Shown here: piece after piece, positions 1 to 11,077 of the stretch | Layout: each line of letters begins with the position of its first letter | How positions within the stretch are numbered: the stretch's first letter is position 1 | Assembly (NCBI GenBank): GCA_030686995.1 | Contig: CM060709.1 | Location: 11,182,872 to 11,246,871, forward strand | Reading direction: 5' to 3' | From: Artemisia argyi | Taxonomy: Eukaryota; Streptophyta; Magnoliopsida; Asterales; Asteraceae | DNA: 64,000 bases | Position numbers and translations under genes: made by a program | Notes under the pieces: generated by a model | Database searches by the model: none | Told to the model about the DNA's origin: nothing | Seen by the model: the letters and a program-made list of their open reading frames with translations, nothing else

Positions 1-299
1 TTGATGTAACTTTCTTTTATATCATTAATATTATGGTTATGTTTTTACTCTTGCATGCTATATCCATATATATATGTTGCTTGCCACTAAATATTTTTGC
101 AAGATATCCATATCCCAATTCCTTTTGGCCTCAAAATAAGGGGGAGTATACTTCAAGGGGGAGCTTCCATCAACTTGGGAAAACCTTTTTGATGCTAACA
201 AAAAGGGGGAGAAGTGATATAAACTCACTCTAATACTTGTATATAGACTAATTTTCGACTAATGAGTTTAAATTTTGTAATCATCAAAAAGGGGGAGAT
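1..299 (+). mobile_element. 3' internal end of a Ty1/copia (SIRE/Maximus-like) element
   Basis: This is the non-coding tail of a copia-type retrotransposon whose body lies left of the window. Four purine runs ending in GGGGGAG occur at about 138, 158, 205 and 289; the last directly abuts the LTR start. Repeated polypurine tracts of this form are known from plant SIRE/Maximus elements. No credible coding region is present; the 66-codon frame at 33-233 has no recognisable motif. Confidence 0.7.
286..299 (+). other. Polypurine tract (plus-strand primer) of the copia element
   Basis: The run AAAAAGGGGGAGAT directly precedes the LTR start TGTTGAAA at 300, the position expected of the plus-strand primer. 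Confidence 0.7.
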
Positions 300-689
300 T
301 GTTGAAATAAATAATGTATGAAAACGTTATTTATATTTTTCGATATCTCTATATTTTGACGATCACAAAATGTAAACTCGTCAATCGTTTGATTACTACG
401 TAAACAAGTATTAAGCTAGTCTATATCATTATATCCAACTTAATCACTTAAGGTATGGATAAACAAGTGCTTAATACATCTCATGATCAAAGGGGTATTT
501 AATTAACTAATACAAAGTTTATTTAATTATATAATCTTATTATATATTTTTGAAAAACACTTTTGGTAATAAGGAAAAATGTTTTAATCATACTAAATAT
601 ATGATTTCAAATATTTAACCAAAATCAGTTAGTTTTTCACCAAATAAACTTTCCCCACTAAAAGACAGGTTTTCTGGCCGTTACAGTTG

Positions 690-780
690 GGCGGCCCCCT
701 TAATTATAAGGGGCGGTCCCCTTAATTTTAAGGGGGCCGGCCATGCTTTAAGGGGACCGGCCAGGCTCCCCTGTCAGAAA
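690..780. repeat. GC-rich interlocking inverted repeats in the copia LTR
   Basis: Short blocks such as GGCCCCCTTAATTATAAGGG and GGTCCCCTTAATTTTAAGGG are self-complementary and follow one another, with GGGGCCGGCC and GGACCGGCC between them. They lie about 20-110 bp upstream of the TATA box, so they could be a regulatory part of U3. They stand out from AT-rich surroundings. Confidence 0.6.
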
Positions 781-798
781 CTGTCAGATTTCTTCCCC

Positions 799-806
799 TA
801 TAAATA
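799..806 (+). promoter_or_regulatory. TATA box of the copia LTR
   Basis: TATAAATA lies in the middle of the LTR, preceded by pyrimidine-rich DNA, and is the likely U3 core promoter. Confidence 0.6.
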
Positions 807-1124
807 CCACCTTAATTCTGGAATTTTTCCTTACCTTTTGCACGAAATTTTCAGATCTACAATCATCTTAAACCCATCAAAAACCCTTTGATCATTTGTA
901 TATTAATCCTTGTTTCAAGTGATTCAATCCCTCATCATCCATTCTCATTCTAAGTGCAAAAGAAGAACTCTCTACAACCAAGTTCAAGAAGTGTTGAAGA
1001 GTTGTTGTGTATAGTGTATATATATATATTCATTTGTGAATATTGTGTTGTGCTTGTTATTATTTGTTTAGAAGATATAGAAGTTGTGTAGATAGTAGAA
1101 GTTGATTAGTAGTGAAGTAGGATA

Positions 1125-1292
1125 GTTGTGAAGATTGGTGTGTAGAAGAAGGTGTGTAGAAGATTGGTGTGTAGAAGAAGGTGTGTAGAAGATTGGTGTG
1201 TAGAAGCTTGGTGTGAAGATTGGTGTGAAGATTGGTGTGAAGATTGGTGTGTAGATTGGTGTGTAAATTGGTGTGTATATTGGTGTGTACGG
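1125..1292 (+). repeat. Short tandem repeat in the copia LTR
   Basis: Units of about 12-30 bp built from GAAGATTGGTGTGTAGAAG and shorter GATTGGTGTGA variants are repeated roughly eight to ten times. The array lacks stop codons in two minus-strand frames and so creates spurious open frames there. Confidence 0.8.
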
Positions 1293-1709
1293 TTTTCTCC
1301 GCCATAAGGGAGTTTGTTGACATAGTGAAGAAAACTCTCGAGTAGGTGACTCGGGGAGTGGAGTAGGAACAAGGAAGGTGTCCTTGTAGCCGAACCACTA
1401 TAAATCCTTGTGTTGTGGTTTGATCTTTCTAACTCTTCTCATTACTTATTTATTTATCTTTACTATATTAGTTGTGTTAGTTAGTTACTATACAAATTGA
1501 TCATATAGTGCAAGTATTGAATTCACATAAACTAGAATCGAAGTTTTTTTAAAACAAACCTGTACTTATAAATTTTAAAAGGACGTAAAACTATTCAACC
1601 CCCCCTTCTAGTTTTCCACAACGTATGCGTTTCGTGAGACACACGGTGTGGATGCTTGACACGTTAGCCCTACGGGTGACGTGTCCTTTCCCGCCCATTT
1701 TTTACCGTC

Positions 1710-1717
1710 TATAAATA
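1710..1717 (+). promoter_or_regulatory. TATA box of the opposite-strand gene in element 1
   Basis: TATAAATA lies 175 bp upstream of the ATG at 1892 and points opposite to gag-pol. The same box is kept at the same place in element 2 (23952-23959), which supports a real promoter separate from the LTR. Confidence 0.6.
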
Positions 1718-2638
1718 GACCATTTTTCTTCATTTACACCACTGTTATTTTTCTCACACATACATACTTCTGACACATTTTATCCCTTCCGTATTCCGAA
1801 CGATTATTCTCGCCGTCTTTGAGGTACATCTGAGTCCGTTTAGTATTTTTGTTGTTTTGGCTATATCTTTTCTCTTCCTGTCGGACCCATTATGTCAGAG
1901 TCTACCGCGTCTTTTGAATATGAGGGTGTATCCATGCCGGAGGGTTCACATGTCAAGAAGGATATACACCTGAGGCCGTCTACGATGGATGATGGTGAGG
2001 TACTTGTTGTAGTGGAAACGTTTGGGATTCCAAAGGATTTGCATCCGAGGGCGCCTCCGTCGGGTATGACGATGGATCGATTGCCTGCGGATGCCATTGG
2101 CTTATATGCAGAGTATTTCTTTGACGGAGGTCTTACTGTCCCTTTTTCTACCTTTCTCTTAGATGTCATTAGGTATTTTAAAATTCACATATCTCAACTG
2201 GTTCCGCTGGGAATGCACCGTGCTACTCTTTTCGAGGTGTATTGCCGGAGCATGCACATTCCTCCTACCACCCCTCTATTCCGCGTGTTTTACAAACTTA
2301 GCAAGCAAGGTTGCTGGTTTTCGTTTGAGAAACGTGTGCATAAGGATAGAAAGATTTGCTTCGGAGAGTTTCCTTCCTGCCTGAAGGGCTGGAAATATCA
2401 CTTTTTCTTGATCGATAGGAGAGCCATTCTTTTGCCATGCCTTGGAGGCATTCGGATTCGGATGTGTCCGATCCATTTCCCAAGAGGAGTGAATACGATG
2501 TTGCTCATGCCGATAGGTTGGCTGACACAATCATCGAGCCGTGCCAAGTGCCCCAGTCTTTCTTGTATGCGTTGGGTCTTTCGGACCATTGGGAATTTAC
2601 CGGCTTCCGTCCGGCTTTGAGGGATGAGCAGGGGAGGG

Positions 2639-2723
2639 GTATAGCCCTTATTATAAATATGAATTTTCCAATTGTGCCTTTCTTTTTTATTTTTATCTTT
2701 AATGATGTCTTGTTTGTTCGCAG
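2639..2723 (+). other. Intron 1 of the opposite-strand gene (85 nt)
   Basis: It has donor GTATAG and acceptor TTGTTCGCAG, with a T-rich tract before the acceptor. Removal joins two phase-1 exon ends. Element 2 has an intron of identical length at 22947-23031. Confidence 0.7.
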
Positions 2724-3113
2724 GTGTAACTATGTCAAGCTATTTGAAGAAACCTCCCCTCCGAAAGGTAGTGAATGTGGTAAAGGGGGATGCGCTGCCG
2801 CAGGGGCAAGGTCACGAGATGCACATAACCCGCCCCCTTGCCTCCAATGCTGAAGTTCCTGAAAAGGACGAGGAGATGAAGAGGGTGGAGGTTCCGGATG
2901 ACAAAGTGTTAGCTGCCAAGGATAAGAAGAAGGAGCAGGCAGCTAAGTTGGGCTCCAAGAAACCTCCGTCCATGAGAGCTGGAGGGAGTATCTCCTCCAA
3001 AGTTCATAAGAGGTTCAAGCAGTCTGCTGACCACGTTATTGATCTGGATACTACGGAGGAAGTTGAGGAGCCGGAGACAATCCGCTCGCTTCATCCGAAG
3101 GATATACCTTCCG

Positions 3114-3191
3114 GTATGTTAATAAACATTCTGTTCATAACTTTTCCTTGGTTTGTTTCTTATTTATTTGACAAGTGTTCTTTATTTTCAG
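3114..3191 (+). other. Intron 2 of the opposite-strand gene (78 nt)
   Basis: It has donor GTATGT and acceptor TTTATTTTCAG and is phase 1. The length is a multiple of three with no stop, so retention would also leave the frame open. Element 2 has the same intron at 22479-22556, also 78 nt. Confidence 0.7.
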
Positions 3192-4711
3192 GGAGTTCGA
3201 AGGATGGTTCCCGCCGTCCGGGCAAGGGGCTTGTTGATGAGGAGGATGTCCACGTGGACATAGAGGCAGATGACGATGATGATGATACTTTTGTTCCGGC
3301 CTGGGTGGTGAAGAGGGGGACTCGCATGAACAATGCAAATGTCTGCCGAGACATGCTGATAAACTTGGCCACCCCGGCTGAAGAGAGGCATTTGGATGGT
3401 CAGGATGATACCGAGGCCATCCGAAGGTCTTGGTTGCTGATGGGTAAGCACGTTACAGCTCAAGCGGATGTCCTTTTCCGCTTTGAGTCTCTTAAGCGTG
3501 AGTACCAGAAGTTGTCTGAGACTTATGAAGGGTGTGATCAGGTTTTGGGGGATAAGTGTAAGAGATTGGATGAAGTGGTTGGGGAGTTGGATGAGCTGAA
3601 GGGCAAACATGCGGCATGTGCCGAGATGAATCCGGAGGGGATTCAGAAATTGCATGCTGAGAATGCTGGTCTGGAGGATAGGGTCTCCCAACTTGTGGTG
3701 GAGAAGGAGGAGTGGAGAAAGGTTTCTGCGGGACAGGCTGAAAAGATAAAGTTGTTGGAGGGGCAGCTGTCTGATGCTAAGTTGAAGTTGGCCGATGAAG
3801 AAAAGGCTTACAAGGAACTTCACCAAGAGAAGCAAGAAATTGCTATAGCTGCCGGAAATGCAGAAATGGAACGCAACCGAATTGTTAATGAGTTCGTTCC
3901 GGAAGCTATCCATCGCTTCCTTGGTAGTCACGAGTTCCGGACGGCATTGGCGGAACCGTTCAACTTGTTTTATCTTTCTGGGTTGATTGATGGGGCTGGT
4001 TTATTTGAGGAGCCGGAGAAAGCGGCTAAGTTGTTGGGAGAAGTTGAGGGGATGGATATGGAAGCCGGGGTCAAATATGGTCCGTTATATGATAAGGCCC
4101 TTTCTCAGGACTATCCTTACATCTAGAAGATCCGGGAAATCATTTACCGGAAGTTTGATGAGCTGAATGCCTTAGTTCCTGACCCTGCTCCCATTGAAGA
4201 ACCGGTGACTGAGGGGCCGGAGGTTGAATCTCACGTCGAGAATCCCTCCGAGAACCAGTCTTCGGATCAGAATGCCTCGGTTTTTACTTGAAGTGTGAAG
4301 GATTAGCGCATCTCCATTTTGACTATGGGTATAGATGTTGCGGACTCTTTATGAAGCTTTTATTCGGAATTTCTTGTGTTGGTTTCATGTTAATGTAATA
4401 GAATAGAGGGTAGTGATGTTCCGTCCTTTTGTAGGATAGATGTTTCGGGACATTTGATGTAACAATTTTGAATCTTGAATATATATATCATTTCACTTTT
4501 TCTTCGTATTTTTAATTCTCTTGATATTCATGTTGTGTGTGTGTATATATCGGATGACGTAGGTCAAAGTATTTCGGCTATTGTTTCATATCGATATTGC
4601 TTCATGTTTGGACATATATACTGTTCGTCAAGTGACTTGTTGTCAGTTATTATCCGGACAGATTGAACCTATCGGGTCTTGGCTTTGTATTTATGTCCCT
4701 GGGGAATGTAT

Positions 4712-5150
4712 TTTACGGTGCAATTTGTACCCTTCGGCACTTGGCCTAAAGTTATACCCATTTGGGTTTTTATTTGACGGGGTAACTTGCACCCTTCGGC
4801 TCTTGGCCTAAAGTTGTACCCACTTGGGGTTTTATTTGACGGGGTAACTTGTACCTTTCGGCGCTTGGCCTAAAGTTATACCCACTTGGGGTTTTATTTG
4901 ACGGGGTAACATGTACCCTTCGGCTCTTGGCCTAAAGTTATACCCACTTGGGGTTTTATTTGACGGGGTAACTTGTACCTTTCGGCGCTTGGCCTAAAGT
5001 TATACCCACTTGGGGTTTTATTTGACGGGGTAACATGTACCCTTCGGCTCTTGGCCTAAAGTTATACCCACTTGGGGTTTTATTTGACGGGGTAACCTGT
5101 ACCCTTCGGCTCTTGGCCTAAAGTTATACCCACTTAGGGTTTCTCTTTTG
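4712..5150. repeat. 62-bp tandem repeat, about seven units, element 1
   Basis: The landmark GGTAAC recurs at 4781, 4843, 4905, 4967, 5029 and 5091, exactly 62 bp apart, with degenerate units at both ends. Two variants of the unit (CTCTTGG and CGCTTGG) alternate for part of the array. It lies between the end of integrase and the end of the opposite-strand gene. Element 2 has only four units. Confidence 0.95.
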
Positions 5151-5272
5151 GACAACTTGTGCCCTAATGTAAGCAATTTTTTTTATATGGTTCAAACGCA
5201 TCGGATGTTTCATTGATGTGAAAATGGCTCATGCCTTACAATAAATCCTGAAATAACAAAGTACGTAATGGG

Positions 5273-8200
5273 TTACATAAAACATTTCTTTAGGTTAACT
5301 GCATGCCAGGTTTGAGGTACTTCCACGTCTTCCATGGTTTGGAGCTTGTATGTGCCGTGCTGATAAGCCTCCGTTATCCGGTAGGGGCCTTCCCAATTAG
5401 GTCCCAATTTTCCTTGATCTTCTACCCTGCTGGCTTCGTTCTTCCTGTATACGAAGTCTCCCACTTTGAAATCTTCGGGTTTAACCCTTCGATTGTAATA
5501 CTGCTCTACTTTCTTTTTGTACTTTGCTTCCCTTATGGCTGCCATTTCTCACCGTTCTTCTAACAGATTTAGGTTCAGATTGATTTCTTCGTCATTGTTT
5601 TCGAGATTTGCCATCATGGTCCGGAAGGTAGGCATACCGATTTCCGCCGGGATGACCGCCTCACTTCCGTAGGTCAGACTAAAGGGAGTTTCTCCGTTGC
5701 TAGTTTTCAAGGTGGTCCGGAAAGCCCAGAGCACGTTTGGTAACTCATCTACCCATCCGGATCTTTCTCTTCCAAGCCGGGACTTAAATCCCTTCATTAG
5801 ACTTTTGTTGGCTCTTTCGACCAATCTGTTGGCTTGAGGATGAGCCACAGCCGTGTTGATTTGTGTAATATTCAACCTCTCACACCAACTTTTGAACGGA
5901 TCCCCAACGAAGTTACTTCCGTTATCCGTGACGATTATCTTGGGTAATTAGAACCTACAAACAATGTTGTCCCATACAAATTTTTTGACTTCCTTACCGG
6001 TTGTTTTGGCCAACGGTTTCGCTTCCATCCATTTTGTAAAATAGTCTATTGCCACAATAACATACTTAAATTTTCCTGGAGCTTCGGGCAAAGGTCCCAA
6101 AATGTCAATTGCCCATTGGAAGAAGGGCCATGGTGCCATGACGGAGGTTAATACTGTTTTTGGCAATTTAGGAACCGGAGCGTGTATCTGACACGAGTCA
6201 CATTTCTGGATAACCTCCCTGGCGTCCCGGTGCATGGTTGGCTAATAGTAGCCTTGTCTCATTAGTTTGGCTACGACAGATCGTGGTCCGGAGTGCATGC
6301 CACATGCTCCCTCGTGTACTTCTCGGATTATGTAGTTAGCTTGGAGGGGTCCGACGCATCGCAGCATAGGTCCTAGGTAGGATTTTTTGAATAGCACATT
6401 ATCAATCAACGTATAATGGCTTATTTTCATGCACAGATTTCGTGCTTCGTTTTGATCTTCCGGCCATATCCCTTCGTTTAAGCAACGGCATATGGGAGAC
6501 ATCCAATTTTCCTCCTCTTCCTCTACTATTGCGTTAATCGCCGCTTCTTCTGTGGATGGTCTTTCCAATACTTCTACTAGGACTTCCTTTGTAAGGTGGT
6601 CAAATGCTACGGATGCTAGTTTGCTAAGCACATCTGCTTTTTGGTTCTGGGCTCTTGGGATATTCTTTATCCTGAAACGTTTGAAGCAAGTGATGTATTC
6701 CTTGGCCTTGGCGAGGTACTTTGCCATGTTCTCCTTGTATGCAATAAACTCTCCGTTTATTTGGCTTGCCATTAGGTTAGAATCTACTCATACCTCTAAT
6801 GCCTCTATATGCATTTCTTTTGCGATTCTCAGTCCGGCTAGGAGTGCTTCGTATTCTGCTCCGTTGTTGGTAGTTTCGAAGTTTAATCGGAGAGCATAGG
6901 TATATTCTTCTTTTTCCGGACTAATTAACACTAGCCCTGCTCCGGAACCTTTTCTGCTAGAAGCTCCATCTGTGTATAAGATCCATTCTTCTGGCTGAGA
7001 GACGTTACATATCTCCTTGCATCTCCTCTCCGGATCCGGGAAGGCTGTTCCGAGGGGTACTTCATTAATGAAGTCAGCGAGCACTTGTCCTTTGACAGCA
7101 TTTCTTGGTATATAGGTAATGTTGTAGGCTCCCAGTTCTACCGTATATTTGGCAAATCGTCTGGAAGATTCAGCTCTGTTTAGTACTTGCTTGATGAGGT
7201 AATCCGTTATGACCTTGATAGGGTGAGCTTCGAAGTATCGCCTTAGCCTTCTAGACAGATGTAGCAGTGTCAAGGCCAGTTTTTCCACCGGAGCATACCT
7301 TCTTTCGGCATCATGCAACGTCCGGCTTACGTAGTGAACGGGGATCTGTCGTCCTTCTCTTTCAACCACCATTACCCCGCTTATTGCCTCCGTTGCTGCG
7401 GATAGGTATAGATACATATCTTCCTTTGGTTTTGGCGTTGTTAGGCATGGTAGTTCTAGGATCATCTTCTTCATTTCTTGAAAAGCTTTTTCGGCTTCCT
7501 CCGTCCATTGATATCTTTCTTTGTTCTCTTTGGTAATGTTCTTCAAAGTTTCAAAGAAGGGCAAGGATCTTTCAGCGGATTTTGATAAGAAGCGGTTTAG
7601 TGCAGCCAACTTGCCACTTAAACTTTGCATTTCCTTTAGTGTTTTTGGTGATTGCATATCGGCAATTGCTCGGGTTTTCTTAGGATTTGCTCTAATCCCT
7701 TCGGAAGTTATCATGTATCCGAGAAACTTGCCTTCTTCCACTCCGAAAGAACATTTCTGGGGGTTTAATTTCATATTGATTTGCCGGAGGTTATTGAATG
7801 TTTCTGCGATGTCGGCCAGGAGTTCTTTTTCCGATTGGCTTTTAATGACCATGTCATCTACATATACTTCCAAATTCCTGCCAATTTGCGTCCGGAAGGC
7901 GGAGTCTACTAGCTTCTGATAGGTAGCTCTGGCATTTTTCAATCCGAACGGCATTTTGACATAGCAGTATGTCCCGTGATCGGTATAGAAGGCTGTTTTT
8001 TCTTCATCTTCCTTTGCCATTTGTACTTGGTGATAGCCTTTGTAGGCATCTAGGAAACACTTATACCGGAATCCCATTACTGATTCAATCTTCCAGTCTA
8101 TCTCCGGCAGTGGATAGTAATCCTTTCGGCACGATGAGTTAAGATTTTTGAAATCGATGCACATCCTCCAACTCCCGTCCGGCTTTTTTACTAGTACGGG

Positions 8201-9091
8201 ATTGGATATCCAGGTTGGGTATCGGACGGGTCTGATTATTCCTGCTTTTAACCATTCTTCTATATCCTTGTTTATAGCTTGGTTCTTTTCTTCCGAAAAG
8301 AACCTCTTCTTTTGAGCAACAGGCTTGTCTTGGATAGTCACATTAAGTTTATGTTCCGCCGCCCATCGGGGAACACCAGTCATGTCCGAAGGTTCCCATG
8401 CAAAAACGTCTTGGCTATTTTTTAGCAATGTAATTAGCTGCCTTCTTCCTTCTTTTGAGAAATTCTTTCCTATTGTCACCAGCTGCTCCGGGTAAGCTGG
8501 GTGAACCAATATTTCTTCTGTTTCCGCTGTTCTTCCTTCCGCCGCGGATTCCGGAGGACCTTCAAACTTCATTTCTTTTTCCATCAAGAACTTTTCTTCT
8601 AGCCTCCTGTATTCCGATATGTTGACGGATCGAGTGACTAAAGTGGCAATTCCTCTTGGTGTTGGGAATTTCATCATGGCATGTATCGTGGAAGGGATAG
8701 CTCTTAATTTCTTCATTCCTGAACGTCCCAGTATTATATTATAGGGTGAGGGGGATCTTAATATTGCGAATACCATAGTCGTTCGGCGATATAGTCCTTC
8801 GTTTCCAAAGCACACCTCCAGCTCTAATTTTCCCAACGGATTTATTGCTTCTCCGGCGAACCCGACTAGTGGTGTGTTCGTTTTTGTCAGTCGGGATTGG
8901 ATAGAGGGGTCAAGGTTGAGAAAGCAATGTTCATACATTACTTCTATTGAAGCGCCTTGGTCTACGTATATTCTACGTATGGTGTACCCTTCGATTTCCG
9001 CTTCCACTTTCAATGGTTCTTCTGAAACATCCCCGGGGAGTATGGGAGGGAAACTTATAGGAGTGTTCATCCAATCCTCTTCCTGATCCAT
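5273..9091 (-). pseudogene. pol: Tat pol of element 1: protease, reverse transcriptase, RNase H, second RNase H, integrase
   Basis: The first open stretch (9091-6788, 767 codons) holds an aspartic protease with the active site as D-Q-G-A (residues 44-47), reverse transcriptase with YVDD at 410-413 (about 7853-7864), a gypsy RNase H around 555-660, and the start of a second RNase H (YTDGAS, residue 706). After stops the integrase continues, with zinc-binding H and CDSC residues, the catalytic D of AIDILGP, and the E of RLVERANKS. The D of VTDNGSNF lies in a stretch just beyond the stop near 5945. In-frame stops lie near 6785, 6239, 5945 and 5546. Gag and pol are in one frame with no ancestral stop, as element 2 shows. 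No chromodomain is visible. Confidence 0.9.
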
Positions 9092-9139
9092 GGTTTTTCA
9101 CTTATATTTTCTTGCCGGATATCGAATCATGTTGATAAT

Positions 9140-10477
9140 TCATCCTTGGTTGGTGTTATTGTTATTTCTCTGAGGTGCTCTCTCCCTTTGCCGAACATCT
9201 CTGATCAAATGATCTAGTTTGCCCGTCTCCATAGCTTTTTTGAGTTGTTCCTTTAGATTGTGACAATCGTTAGTCAGGTGACCCTTTTCCCCATGATAGT
9301 CACAATATTTGTCCATGTTTTCTCTGGCAGGTCTTCCTCTCAACGGAGGTGGTGCCGGAAGTCTAAGATGGTGTTCAGTTGTGAGGATTTCTTTGGGAGC
9401 TTTCGAGAGTGCGTTTAAGTCTAATGGCCGGACCTCTCTCCGATTTGCGTCATTGCGGCGGTAATCCGCTCCGTACTCATTCCTGTTCGGATTTTCATTC
9501 CTGGTTTGCCTATAAGGTACATAGTGATCATTTCGCCGGGGTCGGAATTCTTCTCGATGAGTATCTCGCATACGATTCCCTCAGAATGAGGATCGCTGCG
9601 TGTTCTGGTCATTCCGGTTATATGAGCTAGAATTGTAATCTTTTTTGTAATTATCTGCTCGTTCTCCCCTTGGCACCTCGGTCAACCGATATGCTCTCTC
9701 AGAACGAATGAAATCGTCTACCCTCATCATCATTTCGGTTACCGTCTGGGGGATTTTTTCAGAGAACCTCTTCGCTAACTCCGGACATTTGCAACCGTCC
9801 ATAAAAGAAGATATTTGCATCACCTCCGGAACTCCAGAAATACGACTAGCTTCGTCGGTCCAACGTTCCTTGAATTCGGACAGGGCTTCGTTAGCTTTCC
9901 GGATGATCTTAGTTATCTCCATAGGGTCTCGGATACATTTTCTTCGCAAGGCAAACCTGTGCACGAATTGTTCACACAAAGCGTCCCAGTTGTCGATACT
10001 TCCTCGGGGAAGGTTGTCGAACCACCCTTTAGCCGCATCATCCAGAGTTTTCCGAAACATCATACACCATATGGGCATAGGCCAAGCACCTTGGTTGGCA
10101 GCTCCTTCGAACCTTGTGATGTGATCGTCCGGATCGGTGGATCCGTCATATAACTTTATGTGGGAGGGCATTGAGTATTTTGCAGTTTTAGGTCCGGTGA
10201 AATCAATTATCCTTCGGGTGAACGGGCTCTTGGATGCTGCCTTGAAAGGTTTGGACAGATCGTCCATCATTTCCTCTGCTTCGACATCATGAGATTGGGC
10301 GGCTTCGAAGTCAAGATGGATAGGTTCGATTGGCGTTTCGCCCGAAGTATTGTACTGTTGGATGAGAGCTTTTAGGGTGGCAATGTGGTTTTGGATTTGT
10401 TCCATGTTACTGGTTTGGGTATTGTTATCTGGACGACTTCCACTTCCTTCAGGTGTTGTTGGGATAGGACCTGTCAT
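9140..10477 (-). pseudogene. gag: Tat gag of element 1
   Basis: About 445 codons from ATG at 10477. The capsid-like retrotransposon gag domain centres on WFDNLPRGSIDNW and FVHRFALRRK (residues about 150-175). The C-terminal part has one zinc-knuckle-like motif, CDYHGEKGHLTNDC. A CGA-to-TGA change creates a stop at 9578-9580. Another TGA at 9137-9139, where element 2 has CGA, separates gag from pol. Both are C-to-T changes at CpG on the coding strand. Confidence 0.9.
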
Positions 10478-10505
10478 TTCTTAGCTTAGGTAGAGTGAAT
10501 GACGG

Positions 10506-10523
10506 GTCCCACGGATGGCGCCA
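10506..10523 (-). other. Primer binding site of element 1
   Basis: On the minus strand TGGCGCCATCCGTGGGAC follows the LTR end after three bases. TGGCGCC matches the 3' end of a tRNA ending GGCGCCA, as used by Tat/Athila elements. I cannot assign the tRNA from memory with certainty. Confidence 0.6.
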
Positions 10524-10526
10524 ATT

Positions 10527-11077
10527 TGTTGAAGTAAAAGTTTGCTTCTACTTCGGACAAGCGAGATGAATCCTTCGGACTAGAGTGAGTCCTTCGGATT
10601 CGGTGTAATTCTTGTGTATGGTATATTACTTCGGATATCTGCAAAATAAACACGTCCGTTAGACTCGCCCCGGGAATGTATCCCAGGATCAACCTCCGGC
10701 GTGAGAGTAAGTATATGTTCTTAGTGAGAGAAAGTACGAATAAAACTAGAGAGTAGGAGAGAATTAGTTAACCTTAAATGAAGATCTCCTCTCTATTTAT
10801 AGACTTTCCATATGGAGCGCCAGGCTGGTTTGTACTTAGCCCTTAATGTTCGCTAGTTTGTGCTCCATTATCATATACCTAATGTACTTGTCTGTACTTT
10901 GATCAATGTACTTACTGGGTTATCCGGACGGTTAGGTCTTGCGGATGTCTGGGGTTCTTCGGCTATCGTTTGCACCTTTCGGATATTAATCTTTTCTTTC
11001 CCAACATGTTCGGCTATGTTAAGCTCGACATGGATCTGGAAGGTTTGTTATATATCCGGAGGATACATACGCCAACA
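10527..11077 (-). repeat. 5' LTR of Tat element 1 (551 bp)
   Basis: The block is the reverse complement of the element 2 LTRs, with ends TGTTGG...CTTCAACA on the minus strand, and is clearly more diverged from them than they are from each other. TATTTATA at 10794-10801 is the TATA box read on the minus strand. The flank beyond it starts TCAAC (11078-11082), which should be the target duplication; the partner copy is outside the window. Confidence 0.9.

Larger units (their letters stand above)
300..1620 (+). repeat. 3' LTR of the copia element (about 1.32 kb)
   Basis: The LTR runs from TGTTGAAATA at 300 to TTCCACA at 1620, with TG...CA ends. The right end is fixed by comparison: from about 1621 the sequence matches the 3' non-coding part of Tat element 2 (reverse complement of about 23780-24046), where the LTR is absent. 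A TATAAATA box lies at 799-806, and a GTGT-rich repeat fills the part downstream. The left LTR must lie outside the window. The 5-bp target duplication is probably ACGTA (1621-1625), which only the left flank can prove. Confidence 0.7.
1892..4291 (+). pseudogene. Opposite-strand extra gene of Tat element 1 (gypsy-type transposon domain plus coiled coil), three exons
   Basis: The gene runs against gag-pol. Exon 1 (1892-2638) resembles the Pfam family 'putative gypsy type transposon' (PF04195): residues about 70-150 include EYFFDGGLTVPFSTFLLDV and FYKLSKQGCWFSFEKR. Exon 2 (2724-3113) is charged and lysine-rich. Exon 3 (3192-4291) begins with an acidic run (DDDDDD) and continues as a long coiled coil. 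Both introns are phase 1 with GT...AG ends, so the frame is kept on splicing. Compared with the copy in element 2 there is a one-base deletion near 2430 and a premature TAG at 4124-4126; the shared stop is TGA at 4289-4291. The protein's role is unknown. Such antisense genes have been described in Tat-lineage elements. Confidence 0.8.
1621..11077 (-). mobile_element. Tat-lineage Ty3/gypsy element 1, truncated in view by the copia insertion
   Basis: Read on the minus strand the order is LTR (10527-11077), primer site, gag, protease, reverse transcriptase, two RNase H domains, integrase, 62-bp repeats, and an opposite-strand gene. The last stretch before the polypurine tract and the 3' LTR are missing here because the copia element interrupts the copy. 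They should lie left of that element. Two RNase H domains plus an opposite-strand extra gene are known features of the Tat (Ogre/Retand-like) lineage. It is the same family as element 2 but carries different breaks. Confidence 0.9.

Noticed and set aside
1060..1398. Minus-strand frames with HTNLHTNL repeats
   Set aside because: They are translations of the short tandem repeat in the copia LTR, open in two frames at once.
3188..3931. 247-codon minus-strand frame opposite the coiled-coil exon
   Set aside because: It is the complement of a lysine/glutamate/leucine-rich exon; the plus-strand frame has the introns, domain and conservation.
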